The notes beneath the pieces were generated by a model. It did no database searches and was not told where the DNA came from. It saw only the letters and a list, made by a program, of their open reading frames with translations. From Sinohyriopsis cumingii (taxonomy: Eukaryota; Mollusca; Bivalvia; Unionida; Unionidae): DNA of 64,000 nucleotides. The translations under genes and the position numbers were made by a program. The stretch lies in the NCBI GenBank assembly GCA_028554795.2, contig CM068838.1, positions 86,308,944-86,372,943 on the forward strand. Reading direction: 5' to 3'. Positions within the stretch are counted from its first letter, which is position 1. Each line of letters begins with the position of its first letter. Below are positions 22,387 to 34,574 of this stretch, piece by piece.

Positions 22387-23011
22387 ATGGTAGATATTTA
22401 TGGAAGATCTTCTACCAGTGCGATCACTGGAGGCAAGAAAAAAAGAGTTGAGACTGATTTGTCAAATTACGCAACTAAAGATGAACTCGCTCATATTATG
22501 AACCTCTCTGGAGTTGACCGAGATGAAGTTGTTATTTTTCAAGATAAACACAATCTTTTAAAGATGAGCAATATCAAATGGAATGACATAGTTCGTAGGA
22601 TTCTTAGTGATACTGAGGATAATATTCCAGTATTTACTGACATGTGGAGAATCAGAGACTCAAGTATATCAATCGCAACTATATAACTATACGAAATGAA
22701 ATTGCGAAAAGCGTTGCTAATCGTTTGCGATCTACCGGTGATATAATAACAGGCGAACTCAGCATGAATGGAAATAAAATAGTTGTTTTAAGAGATCCAA
22801 CATCTGATGCAGATGCTGCAAAAAATATTTTGACACAGTAGATACTAAATTAAGGATGCATCGAGTTGAGTATGACGTTCACGTAAATATGTTTACAAAT
22901 CTTCGTAGAAATTTTAGAAAAATTAATGAAATCGCAGAGGAATTCTTTGGAAATCCGTTGACTGTTGACGTAAAACTCGTCGATATAAACACAAAACTCG
23001 TCGATATTTAA
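22387..23011 (+). pseudogene. Tail-fibre-like protein
   Basis: An ATG 13 bases after the protease starts a frame of 99 codons (to 22686). The reading then continues in the next frame (22644-22841) and in a third to the stop at 23009-23011, so there are two frameshifts. The N-terminal part has a KKKR patch and NYATKDELAHIM. The second part has GDIITGELSMNGNKIVVLRD, then PTSDADAA followed in the shifted frame by KKYFDT. The Gly-Asn-Lys-Ile...Pro...Ala-Lys-Lys-Tyr pattern is typical of the shaft-to-head region of phage tail fibres and similar trimeric fibres. It would serve host-cell attachment in an intact relative. Confidence 0.65.
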
Positions 23012-23017
23012 ACAGCT

Positions 23018-23347
23018 ATGTCAGATATTGAAACAATTGTTAAACGATTAGGTGTTATCAGAGATCCTAAATCATTTTCAGAGTTAATCACGATCGCGCA
23101 GAGTAATATCGATGATATTAGAAAAAGACTAGAAGATGTTATAAGTGGAATTCTTGATATCGTTAAAAAAATTAATCTGATTGAAAATCCCCACAAGCAG
23201 ATTATCAACCTGGTATATACAGTAGCGTCTGACCAAGCATTATGGTCACCACTCAATAAAACCATTAAACATAGCGCTGAGGTTACCGGTATATACAGGC
23301 TCTCTGTACTTGGTATTGTAACATGTATAATATCTACCACGATTTGA
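23018..23347 (+). CDS. Hypothetical protein, helical, 109 aa
   Basis: An ATG seven bases after the fibre stop gives an uninterrupted frame, beginning MSDIETIVKRLGVIRDPKSF. Residues 1-70 have a regular spacing of Ile/Leu with charged residues, suggesting helices or a coiled coil. The end (VLGIVTCIISTTI) is hydrophobic. The frame may be cut short by a shift, since open reading continues past 23347 in a neighbouring frame to about 23478. Function unknown; by position a particle protein. Confidence 0.45.
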   Translation: MSDIETIVKRLGVIRDPKSFSELITIAQSNIDDIRKRLEDVISGILDIVKKINLIENPHKQIINLVYTVASDQALWSPLNKTIKHSAEVTGIYRLSVLGIVTCIISTTI

Positions 23348-23509
23348 CGTCGTTATCTGTCAAGTGGATCTCCTGGATCTATGTTAGTGATGTTATTTCA
23401 AAACGACGAGGAAACATTTACAGTGGAACCCGAAGAAAGAAAAAAAACTCGGCTTGATTTACTATTGATGTCTTGAATTAGTAGCTAAATTCCCACTAAT
23501 TACAATATA

Positions 23510-23985
23510 ATGAGCATTTCAATCAGCATTCAACGTGAGGTTTCAGCGCAACATTATAGGTACAATCAAGCACGTGAATGGCAAACAAAATTTAAAAAAA
23601 TCGTTGACGGGTATACAGTAAAAGTAAAGAAATATCGCAGACATGTAGTCATCGTTAACATAATTGTTTATTCACGTCTGCTATTATTGCTGGAATCGAC
23701 GTATTATTATCAACAATAACACCATCGCTAGTGCTTCAGCTGCAACAATGATTACCAGTATTCTTAATATAATTGCAAAAAATATATATGTACGTGCACA
23801 AATGCAAAATTCCATGATTACATAATAAAATTAAATGCATAGACTGTAGCATACTCCAAATTATCCTCGTTATTATCAACAAGCCTTAGTGATGGAAACA
23901 TATCAGATTGTGAGTTCACGGAGATGATTAAAATTTATGAAGAAGTAATGACTGTGATTGATTTAGAAAACCCGGATTTAAATAA
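23510..23985 (+). pseudogene. Small membrane-type Polinton protein, frameshifted
   Basis: An ATG at 23510 starts 69 codons with a basic middle (KFKKIVDGYTVKVKKYRR), and an adjacent frame continues with a hydrophobic stretch, IDVLLSTITPS and TMITSILNIIAKNIY. A later open part has SDGNISDCEFTEMIKIYEEV, resembling an acidic helical segment that follows membrane segments in related element proteins as I remember them. At least two frame changes. Function unknown. Confidence 0.4.
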
Positions 23986-23987
23986 GA

Positions 23988-25346
23988 ATGTCATCTCCGA
24001 ACGAGCTACTTCAACAAATTGTAACGAACACAACTCCGTCAAAAACTACGATGATATCAGTGAGCTCAACTAATCCAATATTTAGTGTCAACTTTCCAAC
24101 TGCAATTCCATTGAAAGAAATCGCACTAGCACAGTTACGATTATACCATAGTCGGCCAAAGATCAGATCAAAATCATTCAGTGAACTACAAGCGAATAAT
24201 TCCTTGTATTTGCAAACAAAATTAGAAAAGAGGGTGGAACACTAGACTGGGACGTTGTCGGAATTCCAACGGGGTGTTATCAAATCGAACAAAGCAACGA
24301 TGAATTCCAGCGCAGAATAAAATGTATAACTGGAAAAGATCCCAAAATAGCTATAACAGTTCACCAACCAACCTTATTAGCTGCAATTGAAATATATTCT
24401 CCAGATTACGTTGTAGATATTTATCAATCATCAATTAGATCTGTTTTAGGTTGGCCTGAAATAGCACTAGAGTATCATCAACCACTAGAACCAAAGTTAA
24501 ATGAATTTCTAATAAATGAGAAAAAATATATAACTCCAAAATTTCGAAATATTTTCCCGTGGAATGTAACTGATGGTGTATCTAATATTTATGCTTTAAA
24601 TGATGAGTTAAGATACATGGACGTTTATAAAATGTATTCCCATCCCATTAATTCCGAGATGAATCAATCAATCAACAAAATACGAAATCTGTTTTCGTCG
24701 TGATCACAATACTATAATGATGATATAAAACAAAAGATCATCGAGTCAATACAACATCTAAATCAAGTAGAATCAGATTATGATTATGTCAAAAAGCCTT
24801 TTATTGAAGAAGTATATAAATATATTATTTCTTTTCCCCACCCTAGAAAACCATTTATCAATCATTATAAAATAACAGAAGAAAAGTATAAAGGACCCGG
24901 TGATTTTATATTTGTAGTACCAAAATGTAATAAAGAGGAACAAAAAGAATTATTAATAAAACCTTTCCAAACGAAGTTGAGTCATGGAGAAAAAGAGCCC
25001 CAGCAGCATCTATTCTCAGACATAACAATGATCCGTAAGGTGGCGGCAGAAATATTTCACCAGGAATTTTAAATATCAAGTCAATCTTGTATATGATGCA
25101 ATTGATGGCAGCTATCAAACAGATCTTGAAAAGTCTAATCAAGCTCAGTAAGGATATATTTGATATACTTTTACGCCTCAAGAACCTCGTGGATATTTGA
25201 TTGTACAAGAGCCTATTAATCATATTAATCCACGATGGCATAATAATTTATTATCAAGAATACATTTCAAACTAACTGACCAATCCGGACACGTAATTGA
25301 CTTACGCGAAGAATTTTTTAATATTAATCTATACGTAAAATCTTAA
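23988..25346 (+). pseudogene. Virion surface / minor-capsid-like protein, broken
   Basis: An ATG at 23988 starts 85 codons with NPIFSVNFPTAIPLKEIALA, and the next frame continues with WDVVGIPTGCYQIE and IYQSSIRSVLGWPEIAL. The far end (about 25170-25346) has RIHFKLTDQSGHVIDLREEF and ends INLYVKS. A beta-rich start, a GxY-I segment, an S-I-R-x-hydrophobic-L-G motif and a terminal Asp-Leu-Arg segment recur in a protein family common in invertebrate virus-like elements. I infer a minor capsid or fibre-base role. Between about 24720 and 25170 several frames are open and there are multiple stops. It is not recognisable as the double-jelly-roll major capsid protein. Confidence 0.45.
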
Positions 25347-25406
25347 CGAGATATTTTTGTAGAGTGTTTTACAGTTAATTATTTAATCAAGAGGTATTAT
25401 TATATA

Positions 25407-25646
25407 ATGTACCAACATATGAGAGTTTTCATATACGACAAAGAGGAGGTACTTGAAAACGCAATCAGAATAAAAACGACACAGCCCCCAGTCAGTGCAG
25501 AACAATATAGTGTTAATATAGTTATTGATGAACACGGCAACGAAGACTTTTTGTTGACGCAGGAACAATTAAATGAACAGTGGCGAGAACATATTATTAT
25601 GATCACGTGTGATAGAGATCGGATTGTGAATTATGTACATTCCTGA
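25407..25646 (+). CDS. Hypothetical protein, 79 aa
   Basis: An intact ATG frame beginning MYQHMRVFIYDKEEVLENAI, with strand-like segments and VIDEHGNEDFLLTQEQLNEQ, an acidic helical part. No family is recognised. It stands between the structural genes and an AT-rich repeat, on the same strand as the genes to its left. Confidence 0.4.
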   Translation: MYQHMRVFIYDKEEVLENAIRIKTTQPPVSAEQYSVNIVIDEHGNEDFLLTQEQLNEQWREHIIMITCDRDRIVNYVHS

Positions 25647-25659
25647 ATTAAATTTAATC

Positions 25660-26110
25660 AGCATTAAATTTAATCAGCTTAAAATATGTCTGATTCTGAA
25701 TAAAAAATCTGATTTCATTCAATTTATTGGTACATTACCCACATTAAATCAGATTCTCAAACAATTTCATTAAATGGATGGGGTAAAGAGCATTAAAATA
25801 GTGAAAACCTCATCAAAAATGCATAATCCTTGACAAAGTCAAATAAATATATTATAACAGATTTATTTTTTTAATGATCATTATTTATATTTTATATTTT
25901 CATGGGGTATATTACCCATCATTTGTCAGATTATTAGTCAATTTCATTATATTGATGGGTATATTACCCAAATTAAATTAGATTATGAAACAATTTAATT
26001 AAATTGATGGGGTTAATAGTACTAAAATAGTGAAAATCTCATCAAAAACAGATAGAAAAAAGTGCATAATAAAAATTTCATCCCTGCCGTTGTCAAAAAA
26101 CAAATAAAGA
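25660..26110. repeat. AT-rich tandem duplication
   Basis: Two related stretches, about 25700-25840 and 25935-26085, share CATTACCCACATTAAAT-like and GATGGGGT(T)AA...AATAGTGAAAA...CTCATCAAAAA segments. It could mark a convergent intergenic or replication-related region between plus genes on the left and a minus gene on the right. Confidence 0.7.
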
Positions 26111-26130
26111 TATTATAACATATTTTTATT

Positions 26131-26595
26131 TTATTTCTCAGGTAGAATAAAAGTCAGAGGATAATTAACCACGACATCGCCGTAACTTTCATTTTCATCA
26201 GTGACGTTGTCAATACTTTCAAAATCCTCTTTAATATCGTCATTTTCACTTTCAATTTCATTAGTAACAACACTTTCGTTTTCACGATCTGACATAAATC
26301 TTTTAACTGCCTCAGGCACGTGTTAATAATTTCTTCGTTTCATATTCGTGAGCTAATTCTGATCTAATTTGTTTCGATCACGATTGAAAGGGATACGAAT
26401 CTTTTAACTTCCGTATCTTTCACAGTAACCATAGACTGAAACATGGCTTGCTGGATAATCTTTATGAATCTATATTATGCTGGTAGTGTATATCTATCTT
26501 CAAATTTACGCTCTTGCAGCGATTCAAAATCCGAAATAAGTTTTTCTGGAACAAGCTGAATTTTTATGCCGTCTTTTTAAAAAAAAATTATTGCA
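26131..26595 (-). pseudogene. Unrecognised acidic protein, minus strand, frameshifted
   Basis: The last 62 codons are open and acidic (SENDDIKEDFESIDNVTDEN), ending at 26131. Upstream on the minus strand, open pieces in other frames (DGIKIQLVPEKLISDFESLQ region) extend to about 26590. Convergent with the plus-strand genes. No family is recognised. Confidence 0.35.
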
Positions 26596-26834
26596 AAAAT
26601 AAGATCATTAGTATTTTCGTAATTCATTATACAGTATATAAATTTAACAAAAAATAAACCATATCATGATGAGCGGTTATCATTCATGGGGTCCCATCAT
26701 TAGTATTCGTGCCTTTCATATGGTTCTTTCCATTGGATCTTTCATATGATCTTCTCGGCAACTCACGAGGCTTTTTTTTTGGCCAACATTTTTTCTGAAT
26801 GTTTTTGTGTGGGGTAACCTTCAGTGAGATTGAG
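26596..26834. other. Intergenic, no feature seen
   Basis: AT-rich; nothing recognisable. Confidence 0.4.
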
Positions 26835-27030
26835 AGATTACTGTTCACGTAAAATTACCGTCACGTGTATACTGCGTGATTTTCTCACACTTTCGTCCAT
26901 TCTGAGCTCAATGGAAAATTACTGGCATCGGTTACTGTCCATGCTGACTTCAATGGAAAATTACTGTCACGTGGATACTGATTTTCTCATTCTCTGGTCC
27001 ATTTTGACCTCAGTGGAAAATTAATGGGCG
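26835..27030. repeat. Degenerate tandem repeat around AATGGAAAATTACTG
   Basis: Three to four units built on CTC(A)ATGGAAAATTACTG(TC)AC(G)TGG and a TTTCTCA/TCCATTCTGA block. The short open frame across it is a by-product. Confidence 0.7.
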
Positions 27031-27706
27031 ATTTTTATCAGGATACTTGAAATTGTGTACATGTCATCCGATTTACATGCACAGACAGGCAGTCTGTCCT
27101 GAACGTGTCACGGTGGCGACTACACAACTGAAATAAATTATAGCAATGATACCACCGATGATCACAGATGATTTTACCACTATAGACATTATAGAAAAAT
27201 GGCGAAAATTGCCACCGTCAACAGTATCTCCAACACGCGTTTCGATCGCCAGACCTCGAGCATCAGAGTCAATTGCGCTATGTTCTAATCTTACTGGTAT
27301 ATGTTTCAGAAATTATTATAAAGTTACCTATGCTGGATTCCAAGAAATAATCATTATAATGAATAAAATTACAGATTGAATTTCATTCTGTTTAGAAACA
27401 CGTTGTATAAAATAATTATATGCTATATATTTCTGCCCTGACAAGTCAGGTTTGAAAAATATGTATTTCCGTATGACATCTAAAACTGTATTGTATATGT
27501 AACGGTGTCTTTTTCTGCCTTGATTTTGTTTGTAAGTTAGAAACCATAAATATCTTTCTACTAATTTCAACTATTATATAAAAATTAATTAATCCCTACG
27601 GAGAAAGATATACTACAGGGTTATCTCCCTTCTTCGATGGCTGTGGCAGAAGAAAGGGAGGTAAGCACTGAATTACTATGCCAAAGAGACAAGAGTTATA
27701 TCCCTT

Positions 27707-27708
<2 letters not shown>
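27031..27708. other. Unassigned; one short open frame
   Basis: A 77-codon plus-strand frame at 27146-27379 (MIPPMITDDFTTIDIIEKWR) has no recognisable domain and may be a gene remnant. Around 27620-27700 lies a small hairpin-prone segment with TATCTCCCTT motifs. Confidence 0.3.

Positions 27709-27787
<79 letters not shown>
27709..27787. repeat. (AT)n microsatellite
   Basis: About 39 AT dinucleotides, uninterrupted. Confidence 0.98.
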
Positions 27788-27795
<8 letters not shown>

Positions 27796-27927
27796 ATCTA
27801 AATATTTTGTTTAATTATAATATGGATGAAATTATCTAAGATTAAGACTTCCAAAGATAAATTTAATCTTGACAGAATATCCCCGGACTTACCAATATGA
27901 GTTCTGGGTTATCCGGCGTATACAACT

Positions 27928-28350
27928 TTGATTAATAGTATTCATGACGCCAAGAAAGAATTTTGCCGAGATGGCGCATCTCACGTGTGGTCAAGGTTTA
28001 AAATCATACGCAACACCAAAAGTGTTGATGCTACGATGAACGACCAGCGAGCGGTATCGATCATTAATTACCTCGACGATCGAAAATATCTTTTTCAAGT
28101 CAAATTTATTGTATTAGCAAAAAACAGACAATAATACTTTGATTATCCGTGACAAACATGACCCTCTCCTTCGTGATGAAAAAATTGCTATATTGAATAA
28201 TAATTCAAACCAGTAATATTGACTGGTATTGACAAACCGTATTATGAACGAGCGTATCATGTAACCGCAGTTATCTACGCATTATATCCGATAAATGATA
28301 AACCCAGCATTAATAATCTAAACCCAATAAAATTGTCAAGGCTACATTGT
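27928..28350 (+). pseudogene. Unrecognised element gene, frameshifted
   Basis: A 68-codon frame (FCRDGASHVWSRFKIIRNTK onward, ending 28134) is followed by open pieces in other frames, TLIIRDKHDPLLRDEKIAIL and IDKPYYERAYHVTAVIYALY. The sequence is clearly protein-like but belongs to no family I recognise. It stops at the left breakpoint of the proposed inversion, so it may be cut there. Confidence 0.4.
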
Positions 28351-28770
28351 GTAAGGAAGATAGGCTAACATTACTTGAGATAGATAAATGGAATTTAGCA
28401 GGCGCATATACAATATGTACATGAGCCGTTAAGATATTCAAGACATTATATCAATATGTTTCATTATTAAAACTGTTTTTTTTAAAAATTTTATTTACAA
28501 AATTTTGAGCAATATGTTATTTGCATTTACAGTGTAAGTAAGATATCTAAAATAATCAAAGCCAAAATGATATATCCAAATCTAATAATCAGGTCAAAGA
28601 CATGCTTATATTCTGTTGACTCTCTGTATGTTTTAATTTTGTAAACCTATTAAAATTTTGGGCTGATGCTTTTTTTTTAAGAACAAATTTTATTGCATGA
28701 TAAAGAAACAATCACTTATGGTAGACAACCAAAAAAAAAAATGTTTGTAACTATTTTTGTTGGTAAATGA
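28351..28770. repeat. Segment X-a, reverse copy of 51594-52013
   Basis: 420 bases match the reverse complement of 51594-52013 almost perfectly, including the same 420-base length. It begins with GTAAGGAAG at the left inversion breakpoint. Confidence 0.93.
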
Positions 28771-29279
28771 GATGGTTTGAGGACAAGCTAATAGGTGAGT
28801 ATATAAACCAAGGCTCTCATTGCACGATCCGACTTGACAACGGGCATATCACGGGTGATAGGTCGAAATGATTTAGAATTATATTACAAAGGTTCTTCGT
28901 TCTGCTCATTTCGTTGAAACGCACAGGTGACCAATAAGAATATAAATTCACGCTTTTCTTTTGAGATTTGTTGCTGAAAAGCTATACATGGTTGATTCCT
29001 TTTGCCTCTAAAAGATTATATTGAATATTATGTCAAAGGTTTCCTCAATGTTCAAAGGGTATTACAAAATCGGGCGGTTATTTTTGCAAAAATACTAGCC
29101 GCTATATAGGTCAAGTATTATGTTTCAACCTGTCAATGTAAAACTATTAGTCCACGTTTTATGCATAGTTGATGTTCATCGTTGTTAATTGTTTTTTTTT
29201 TCATGATAATGGGTTATGAATTATTGTATTCTGGTCTTGATTCCGTCCAATATCAAGTTCTCTATTGTGTACCTGACTG

Positions 29280-29413
<134 letters not shown>

Positions 29414-30688
29414 GTCAACACGTTTAGTTGGGTCTAGGTCTAACATATCGGTATTCCCCATGGATAATAAGGTTGCATCTGATTTTTGCCACATTACTAT
29501 AATCCTTGTAACAGATATTATTTGCTTACAACTTGGAATTGTCTAGAAATTAAATTTGGACTCTCCTTTTGCGTCTTGTTTTAAAACATAATCTTGTTTG
29601 CCTGAAAAATATTTATTGTTGCATTTAACATCAGAAGCAAAATCATTCTTATTATTGTGTCTACTATTTTGATTTGTGTGGAATTATTTTATTTAAAATA
29701 TTATTATCTGGAATTACAAAGTGCTCACTAATATTCTTGGACAGAAACATTCATTTAAAATAATAGTGAATTCAGACAAGGACATCTTGGATTATATTAT
29801 TTTGATTAACTTGAAGACTGTTAGCGCATCATCACACTTCAGGTCACTAGTACATGAATACATTCGAGCCACATCAACGCCTTCAGCGCTGTATTTTATT
29901 TCAAAAACCACTGGAATTTAATTAGAACTCTATTCATTACGACTATTGATAAAACTTCTTTTTTAGTTATTTAGGATTAAATTCTTAATACTGTAAGTTC
30001 TTCATAAGTTGTAGTTTTCTATTCAAGGAAAATAAAGTATTTCCTGAATTTTACAAAACTTTTTGGTTTTTGCTCTTTTCTAGTACTTAGTTTAAGACCA
30101 TAGAGTCGCAATAATTTTATATTGTCTGCCCTTCGCAATTTATTTGTTCCAAGGAACCTAGTAGCAAATCATCTGCCTTCCTTTTGATTTTTGTGAATTT
30201 ATTCTGAAATTTTAATATTACATATACAAAACATTTCCAACAAATTTCTTCCTTTCTTCCTCGTTCACGCTCTTTCACTCTCTTCGAAAATAAGAATTTC
30301 CTTGTAAATATTGGCAGTTTCGAATCACCAGAGAAATCGACGCATAAATAAAAAAATTAAAGAACAAAGTGCTGTCTATTTGCCATATGCTCCTATTATC
30401 TGTTACGGTGCGGGTAAATCACTGTCCAAAAAATGTAGGGTATATTCTATTATTTCTGTCATAACATAGCGATAGATTTCGCAAAAGGCTAGATATACTT
30501 GAAATTGGTTACACGCAAGGTAAAAGTGAGTTTAAATAAAAGTCTCTTAAAATATAGAGTTCATTAACGGTTTTTCTGTTTTATTTGTTTGTCTTGTCTA
30601 TGTTTTGTATAGGCCTCTGAAAAAAGACCCATTAAGAGTCGAAAGCGCTTAGGATAGTAGATACTAGTTTTGCACTGTTCGTAGTCAG

Positions 30689-30691
30689 AAA

Positions 30692-30730
<39 letters not shown>

Positions 30731-30790
30731 TGTATGTATGCATGAATGTATGTATGTATGTATGTATGTATGTATGTATGTATGTATGTA
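30689..30790. repeat. (ATT)n and (GTAT)n microsatellites
   Basis: Eleven ATT units, a short TATA run, then about 14 GTAT units. The ATT run follows an AAAGCGCTTAG motif and may be the tail of an old retroelement. Confidence 0.95.
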
Positions 30791-32462
30791 TATCACAGCA
30801 GGAAGAAACCTAAAAATTATACGACACATAGTCCCTGGTTCCGATTACAGGGGTATGAGTTTGGAATATATAGTAAAAAGCCAGAAGATCTGCAATGGTG
30901 AGCAGTTGCCGTTGCTTTTGTTTTGTATTGTAAACGAAAAAAAAAAAGATTATTTATCTAACGAACATCATGAATACCATGGTTTTAATCAGTAAAAACT
31001 TAATTAATTTTACAGTCCGTCTTAATAAGAGTCATATCAAGGCATGCAGCATTTAATATTAAAGTTTGAGTGCAAAGGTAATTCGATGTGTGCCTTGCAC
31101 TGAAATGCACCCAATGATCAATACAATAAGGATCCATTCTTTTCTATATGTATTCTTACACCTCGATAATTTCAAATGTCTCCTAAAGTTGGATATATTA
31201 CTTGACCTGTAAACACTTCTCTCTCGCGCAAAGTTCATTACAAAATGAAACCCTTTTTGGGGGTTCAACATTGGCAGGCACAGGTAGTACACGTATGACA
31301 GGTGAATTGTAAACAACGATACGAGCCCCTGTGGTGCTGTGTTGTATTTCAACCTGTCATGTAAAAAATAGTTTAACGTCGATGAGGTCTTTTCGGAAAC
31401 AGGAATCTCCATGCAAAGCGTGTAAGTTTCGAATTACCCACACGCATACTAGCATGAACAATCGAGAAATAATTTAACAATAAAAGTGATAATCTTTTTC
31501 ATATGCTTCTCTTCCTTATTGTAATATCATACATGGGGAAACATTGGTCTGAGGACACGTGGACTGGGTGTTTGTCAGGTAATTGGAGTTGAGTCAGATT
31601 TATCTGCAAGTTATGATTTTTTGTTTTCTTTTTAAAAGTTGTGTTTATTATGATACTTTTGTCTTTCCGAGCGTCCGGTTGTGCGTCTGTCTGTTTGTGA
31701 CCCCAATTCCTCATCAACAGCAGGGTAGAATTTGACGAAACTTCATTGTTATGTTGCCCCATGGTAACTAGTTATGAGAGAGGATCTGACTGGCTTAACA
31801 CCGTCTGGTTCATGATAAGTTAAAAGGTCAACTATGTCAAATAAAAAATCGATGACAGTGATATTTATAGATATTTCCTAACCAAAACATTTTCACTTAT
31901 CTCTTAACTAAACTGTATATATGAAATTTTTTTATATTTTCTAACCAAACATGAAATTTAAAATTGTTATATATCTCCTAACAAAACTGTACAAGTACAC
32001 GAAATTTTCTGATATTCCTAAAAAAAAACAAAATACATGACATTTTCAGATATTTTCTAATCAAACTGCATATGTGACGTTTTCATACATATATTAGGAC
32101 AGAATGTTTGAGTAAAAGTATTAAGATTGAAATTTTCTCTAAATTGTATTAAAAGTAATTTTTTCATTAAATTATATTGAAAGTAATTTTCCGCTAAAAA
32201 ATTTATTTAAATTAATTTTATCTATTTCTAAACTACAACTATATACTATTTTAATAAAGATCACGCTTTACGAGCAAGTGCAAAACCCCGTAGAATACAT
32301 TTATTTTGTATCCAAAGTTCAGCAATTTTGATTTGGTGGGAAGCTGCTAAACAGGGAAATTCCTAAATCCCTAATGGATAAGTAAGCTAGATGATTCACG
32401 CGTTTCTGGTGGGAAACTATTAGAGTCTTGTTCTGTTTCGAAATGAGCGTACACAGGCACTG

Positions 32463-32532
32463 CGTATAAATTGAGAGCAAGCTTACGCAGATTTAATTCG
32501 CTCATCGAGAGTCAGAACATCGCTGTCTTTCC
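32463..32532 (+). promoter_or_regulatory. Promoter/leader-like module, copy 1
   Basis: TATAAAT at 32465 is followed about 35-45 bases later by CTCATCGAGAGTCAGAACA and a pyrimidine run ending CTTACAG. The segment after TATA is repeated, without a good TATA box, at 33093-33132. Promoter function is inferred from spacing only. Confidence 0.35.
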
Positions 32533-33206
32533 TTACAGATAAGAATCATCCGTGTTCGTGAATTTCTTTAAAGAATAGGCACTTTTTAATATTTGAGATT
32601 TTAACGATATCGTTAATATTTTTTCAACATTTTTGTGAGTTGTTTCTATTTTATATTGTAATGGAATGTTTAATTCTTTCAAAGAATTTATATTCGTTTG
32701 TATTTATGGTATGTATTATTGGAAAAGACGAATTCGCTACCAACTTCATGTTTAGATTTAATTTGGAAATAAAAGATTCTTTAAGTAATAAAGAATAATG
32801 TTTTAGTAACCTATTCCAAATTAGTATTCTATCTTAAATTTAGCAATTTACATTTCTTTGTTGCATTAATCGCAGCTATTGATTTTTCTGCTCTTTGGCC
32901 ATCATAAAGTTAAACGAGATTTAATTATCTGTATTATATTCTAACAGGCAGAAATTATATAAATGTATGAAGTTGGTAGGCTCGAAGGAAAATTGTAATC
33001 TTATATGTATTTAGTGTATTTTAAATATAAAGGATTTATAGATGTATCTCTAGAATGTAGTATTATATATATCAATTATTTAAATAAAATTCGTTCAACG
33101 AGAGTCAGAACAGCTCTGTCTGTCTTTACAGCGATTCCGTACCTCATTCCCCAAGATGTAGCCGTATCTATATCGCCATGAGTGACACCCTTTGTTAACA
33201 GAGCCT

Positions 33207-33209
<3 letters not shown>

Positions 33210-33250
<41 letters not shown>
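33210..33250. repeat. (CT)n microsatellite
   Basis: About 20 CT units. Confidence 0.97.
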
Positions 33251-33255
<5 letters not shown>

Positions 33256-34532
33256 GCAAATTCATTCTCAAAGCAAGAAATGAGAAGAAGGTTATGATAC
33301 ACAAAATCTTTTTCACAACAAATGTCCTAACGAAACTGTACATATAAAATTGTCTTTTATTTCCAAACCAAACTATATATACATTTTCAGGCATATCTCA
33401 ACCAAACTGTATAGACATTTTCATATTTTTCCTAACTGAACTGTTTATAATACATATTCAAATAATTTGTAACCAAACTGTATATATGACACTTTTAGAT
33501 ATTTTTAATCAATCTGTTTCATATATTTTTGTTTAACAAACTGTACATATGACACTTTTAGATATTTTTAATCCATGCAATAACAGCAGAAAGATTCGAC
33601 ATACAAATAATTCAGTATAATCCCAGCACGTGGCCTCAAGATAAACCTACCAAGATAGCTTTCCGAAAGTGTTCAGCCAAGCTTAACTCTGAAGTTCCAG
33701 GTTTGAACTAAAATGGAAATAAAGTTAAATAAGCGGTCTTTTACACCAGGATTGAATAAATCATGCGTTATTCCGTACGTCCACGTGGTGTCCTAAGCTC
33801 TAAGACGGTAATGTTACGTAGGTGCTTCGAGGCTGAGAAAATGGTCTTGTGCTTCTCTAGCGTCCATATCGAACATCTAATAGTATACTGCTGGATTTTA
33901 GATAATGGAGTAGTCATGTGACTTCTCCACCCACAAGACCATTGAACTAGTTCCCTCTCTAAACCAAGCTTGAGAGTTGGAAATTCGGTTTATCGGTAAA
34001 GTTCATTCCTATCTAAGACTTAAGTAATTTTCTAAAAGGCATAGGAAATAATATCTTCAATTAATGCTGAAAAATTAAATTGCTTGCTGATAACTATGGT
34101 TGTGTACTAATGCAAGTTTTATTGAAACAACAAGCACCTCGATCCCTACAACTTAAAAGGTTCGTTTCCAAATTCATCTCAAATGGTCCATGTACATCTT
34201 TGTTGTATATGAAGCTGACATATGCATTACCAATTTGTAAGGCATGACGAAAAGAATATTGTCAAACTAGAAGCATATTGATGATGCCATAGTTGTGTAA
34301 TGCCTTGAAAAACTGTAACATTCTCAGTTATTTCCTAAAGTAACTTTATGCATACAATTACATAAGGGGTATCATCTATGAGACGGGTTTGTAATCTGAC
34401 CCATTGGTCGGAATATGGGAATGGTGATTTGCATAATGCAGTAAAAATCTAGATAATTCGCCATGGCAAAAATTTGCAGTTCGTATAATTTCTATATTTA
34501 AGTGGATCTCTTGCCTAATTAGCTCCAGTAAC

Positions 34533-34533
<1 letters not shown>

Positions 34534-34574
<41 letters not shown>

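Larger units (their letters stand above)
30240..32780. repeat. Large diverged duplication, copy 1
   Basis: Collinear landmarks are shared with 37440-40500: a CCTTGTAAATATTG...TTCGAATCAC block (30300 / 37490), a TGTGCGTC.GTCTGTTTGT block (31680 / 37685, and again at 38500), an ATTAGGACAGAAT block (32095 / 38912) and a GCTACCAACTTCAT block (32735 / 40450). Confidence 0.7.

Noticed and set aside
27596-27796. Open frame of repeating Tyr-Ile
   Set aside because: AT microsatellite artefact.
32280-32520. Possible LTR of a retrovirus
   Set aside because: The repeated TATA-containing modules are diverged, lack TG...CA ends and have no gag-pol between them.
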